From Gammaproteobacteria bacterium (GTDB taxonomy: Bacteria > Pseudomonadota > Gammaproteobacteria > Burkholderiales > Burkholderiaceae_E), in the NCBI GenBank assembly GCA_030425615.1, contig JAUIAI010000137.1:1-6922 (forward strand): 6,922 nt of DNA, read 5' to 3'. Below the pieces are notes generated by a model that had not been told where the DNA came from, searched no databases, and was given only the letters and a program-made list of their open reading frames with translations. Made by a program: the position numbers and the translations under genes. This document shows, one piece after another, positions 4,613 to 6,922 of this stretch. The stretch's first letter is position 1. Each line of letters begins with the position of its first letter.

Positions 4613-6874
4613 TCAGCGCACCGCAGCAGACTTCTCCAGAACCCACCAGTTCACCAGCTTTCGCACTTGTTCGGGCGCTGCGTCGAGGTACTCCGGCGAG
4701 AAGCGCAGCGGTGGCTGCTTGTGGTAGTTGCGGCAGTCGCGGAACCAGGGCCTCGAGTAAACGAGGTTCAGAATCGGCCGGATCCTTTCGGACCGGTTAC
4801 CGATTCCGTAGTGAGACACCGCATAGTCTATGAGCAGACAGGACCCGAGCGGAACCACGGGATCCTGATGCGGCAACGAGTCCGTTTCGTAAAGAGGCAC
4901 CCGCTGCGACCCCTTGATGACCCGGGTTGCGCCCGTCACTGCATCCAAGGGGATCAGCGGCACGATGACCTGCGCCGCGAAAGCGGGATGCTCGAGCGGC
5001 CAACCGATCTCCTCGAAGAGCGCCGAGTGATCCTTGTGCAGTGGCTGATCGTCGCTTCCAGGCTGGGAGACAACTGCTGTATACGCACTGAGAATGCATT
5101 CGTCGCCGAGCAACTGCCTGATGACCGGCATCACCAACGGCGACGAGACGAAATCCTCGGCTCCGAAATCGTCGTCCAGGGCCATGGTCAGCATGTAGCG
5201 CTTGTCGCCCACCTTCAAGGCATCCGAATAGTCAACATCCTCGAAGTAGTCGCAATATTGACGCAGGAATGACTTCTCCATGCGCTTGATGCGCTCGGCG
5301 GAAAAGAGACCATCGATCTGGACTACCCCGTATTCCCCGAACATGCGTGCGATCATGGCCTGCTTGTCAGGCTCCAGATGGCCCGACTCGCGTTCTGACT
5401 CAGAGAGCGCGATGCGGGGTATCGCGTCAGGCGACCGCGCGGCTTGCTCGAGCGCACTGAACATCTCCACTCTCGCCCGGATCTGCCGTGCGGAATCACA
5501 GCTCGCGTCGATCTCGAGCGCCTTGCGCACCTCGAAGGAAGCCTCTGCAACGTCTGCGCGACCCAGCGCCAACCGTGCCAACGCAACCCTGGCGGCCGGG
5601 TCAGCCGGCGACGTTGACGCGAGATCCCGATAGGCTTCCTCGGCCGCAGCGATGTCCCCGATCAAGACCGACAGCCTACCGTAGCGCTCCAACAGCGCCG
5701 AGTCCTGCGAATCACGCGCCAACTGATCCTGAATTAAATTCCTCGCACGCACCCACTCCTGTCCGTCTTCATAGTCATCGGCATAGCGCAATGCATCATC
5801 GGTATGACGACTGGCGAGCCAGTCCGCGAGGTCCAGCAGGTCGCTGAGCCGATTGCGCAGGGTTCTCGCCGAGGCTTCACGCTGCCCTCCACCCGGATAC
5901 CGACCGAAGCTGGCAATGAATCGCGCTTGCCCGACGCACATCGCTCCGCCCAGCGCGCGCAAGAGGACGTCACGTGGCGCGTAGCCACTCTCGACGAGCG
6001 CAGTCAGATACGCTTCCAGACGCCGCGCGACCGGCGCCTCACCCAGAGGGCGGGAGTCGGCCATCCGGGCCAAGAGAACATTGGCGGTCGCACATCCACC
6101 GAGTACCCCATGCAGGCACATTCCCGCCGGCCCGACGGAGACCTCGTCCCAGTCCATGAACACGGCGCGCCCATCCGAGCGAAGGGAAGCGTTCCATCGT
6201 TGCAGGTCGCCGTGTGCCAGCGTAACCGGAAGCGCGGACGACTCCCGCACCAGATTCTCGAGCAAGCCCGACCTTGCGCCCAGAAGACGGGAGTAGCGCC
6301 GCGCATCCGCTTCGCCAACGAAATACGCGACTCCGACGTCGACCTGCGAATCGTCCGAAGCATCACGGGCCGCATCCAGGAACGCCAGCAAATCGCTGAT
6401 CGTTCGAGCCGTATCGACCGCATCGAAGCCGGACAGGAAATCCAGCGAATCCGCCACCTGCGCCTGAATCCCGGCGAATTCGCGCAAGACGATCAGCATC
6501 TCCGAATCATCCTCATCGGAGCTGTCCAGATCCCGCCCTCCGTGGTCGGCTGTGAGGATCCATCCGCTAAGTGGTTCGATCGCGAGGACCCTCGGAACCC
6601 GATCTCCCAGACGATTCGCAATCGCTTGGAAACGCGCGAGCTGGGATCTCTGGTTGTACGGCACGGTTTTCAGGTATCCGACGCCGTCCGGACCCGACAA
6701 GCGATAGGTTGCCGCCCAGCCGCTGTGGCTGATCTGCTCCACTTCGTCCACGGCGATGACGCGCATGGCCCACTCGATCGCACTGGCGTCCTGCCAGTCG
6801 GCTATTTCTTTCATATCCATCTCGAGCCCCGTATCAGCCTTAGCTGCACTCGATGCCATGCCGAGCGGCGGCAT
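4613..6874 (-). CDS. Fusion protein: phosphotransferase (APH/choline kinase-like) - TPR-like - phytanoyl-CoA dioxygenase-like
   Basis: This 753-residue protein has three apparent modules and no signal peptide, so it is probably cytoplasmic. Residues about 45-330 resemble the aminoglycoside phosphotransferase fold: YLKT (67-70, Lys69, likely ATP-binding), WILTADHGGRDL (105-116, hinge), catalytic loop HGDLQRWN (221-228; Asp223, Asn228) and metal-binding MDWDE (240-244). Residues about 388-470 form roughly two TPR-like helix pairs (GDIAAAEEAYRDLASTSPADP, then the ARVALARLALGRADVAEA stretch). Residues about 503-712 resemble the phytanoyl-CoA dioxygenase family of Fe(II)/2-oxoglutarate oxygenases: YGVVQIDGLFSAE (515-527), HKD (His613, Asp615), GATRVIKGSQRVP (648-660) and SHYG (His688), with Arg699 eleven residues later as the likely 2-oxoglutarate ligand. 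Both active sites look intact. The substrate is unknown; kinase and hydroxylase acting on the same small molecule is one reading. The start at 6874 overlaps the upstream stop (TGATG) but has only a weak purine-rich site; Met19 (6820) and Met21 (6814) are alternatives. Confidence 0.85.
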   Translation of the reverse strand: MPPLGMASSAAKADTGLEMDMKEIADWQDASAIEWAMRVIAVDEVEQISHSGWAATYRLSGPDGVGYLKTVPYNQRSQLARFQAIANRLGDRVPRVLAIEPLSGWILTADHGGRDLDSSDEDDSEMLIVLREFAGIQAQVADSLDFLSGFDAVDTARTISDLLAFLDAARDASDDSQVDVGVAYFVGEADARRYSRLLGARSGLLENLVRESSALPVTLAHGDLQRWNASLRSDGRAVFMDWDEVSVGPAGMCLHGVLGGCATANVLLARMADSRPLGEAPVARRLEAYLTALVESGYAPRDVLLRALGGAMCVGQARFIASFGRYPGGGQREASARTLRNRLSDLLDLADWLASRHTDDALRYADDYEDGQEWVRARNLIQDQLARDSQDSALLERYGRLSVLIGDIAAAEEAYRDLASTSPADPAARVALARLALGRADVAEASFEVRKALEIDASCDSARQIRARVEMFSALEQAARSPDAIPRIALSESERESGHLEPDKQAMIARMFGEYGVVQIDGLFSAERIKRMEKSFLRQYCDYFEDVDYSDALKVGDKRYMLTMALDDDFGAEDFVSSPLVMPVIRQLLGDECILSAYTAVVSQPGSDDQPLHKDHSALFEEIGWPLEHPAFAAQVIVPLIPLDAVTGATRVIKGSQRVPLYETDSLPHQDPVVPLGSCLLIDYAVSHYGIGNRSERIRPILNLVYSRPWFRDCRNYHKQPPLRFSPEYLDAAPEQVRKLVNWWVLEKSAAVR

Positions 6875-6922
6875 CAGTCTTCTTCGATCAGCGCGACGTC
6901 GTTGCGCTCGAACCAGTTGTCA
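6874..6922 (-). CDS. 3' end of an unidentified gene upstream of the fusion gene (partial)
   Basis: Reading the minus strand from the window edge, an open frame gives DNWFERNDVALIEED and then TGA at 6876-6874. The stop shares one base with the start of the fusion gene (TGATG), an arrangement typical of translationally coupled genes in one operon. Fifteen residues are too few to name a family. The call rests on the junction geometry and the acidic, codon-plausible tail; it could be chance. Confidence 0.45.
   Translation of the reverse strand, partial: DNWFERNDVALIEED

Noticed and set aside
4589..4617. Possible bidirectional terminator between the convergent genes
   Set aside because: The stem is short and bulged, its outer pairs come from the two TGA stop contexts facing each other, and there is no T-run on either strand.
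4493..5272. Plus-strand open frame (259 codons) running from def into the right block
   Set aside because: It overlaps the end of def in another frame and is antisense to the dioxygenase motifs of the fusion gene. Its translation shows no family pattern.
4613..6874. Antibiotic-resistance aminoglycoside phosphotransferase
   Set aside because: Only the general kinase fold motifs match, and the domain is fused to an oxygenase. Nothing points to an aminoglycoside substrate.

Overview
The window looks like chromosomal DNA from a GC-rich bacterium, most likely a member of the Pseudomonadota. This is inferred from the high G+C content, codon use, AGGAGG-type ribosome binding sites and the style of the transporter operon. 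I cannot name a genus. It holds two convergent gene blocks that almost touch near position 4600.

Left block (1-4593, + strand): an ABC importer operon of the branched-chain amino acid (Liv/HAAT) type. The order is the C-terminal part of a periplasmic substrate-binding protein, livH and livM (the two membrane permeases), livG and livF (the two ATPases), and a peptide deformylase (def-like) as last gene. From livH onward every junction overlaps: 4-nt ATGA overlaps at livH/livM, livM/livG and livF/def, and a 14-nt overlap at livG/livF. The only gap, between the binding protein and livH, holds a strong 15-bp hairpin (529-562) with no T-run. It probably lets the binding protein be made in excess over the membrane parts. 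The five transporter parts would form one importer. A deformylase as the sixth gene is the odd member and suggests either a housekeeping-type gene captured by the operon or a link between the imported compound and N-formyl groups.

Right block (4613-6922, - strand): one 753-residue protein that appears to fuse three modules. These are an N-terminal aminoglycoside/choline-kinase-like phosphotransferase domain (HGDLQRWN and MDWDE motifs), a short TPR-like helical middle, and a C-terminal phytanoyl-CoA-dioxygenase-type Fe(II)/2-oxoglutarate oxygenase (HKD plus distal His and Arg). It is preceded, with a TGATG stop/start overlap, by the last 15 codons of another gene that runs off the window. This block is less GC-rich than the liv operon and looks like accessory or tailoring-enzyme DNA. 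The fused enzyme is the most novel-looking item here.

No tRNA, rRNA, CRISPR array, insertion sequence or riboswitch was recognised. The only non-coding stretches are 521-575 and 4594-4612.
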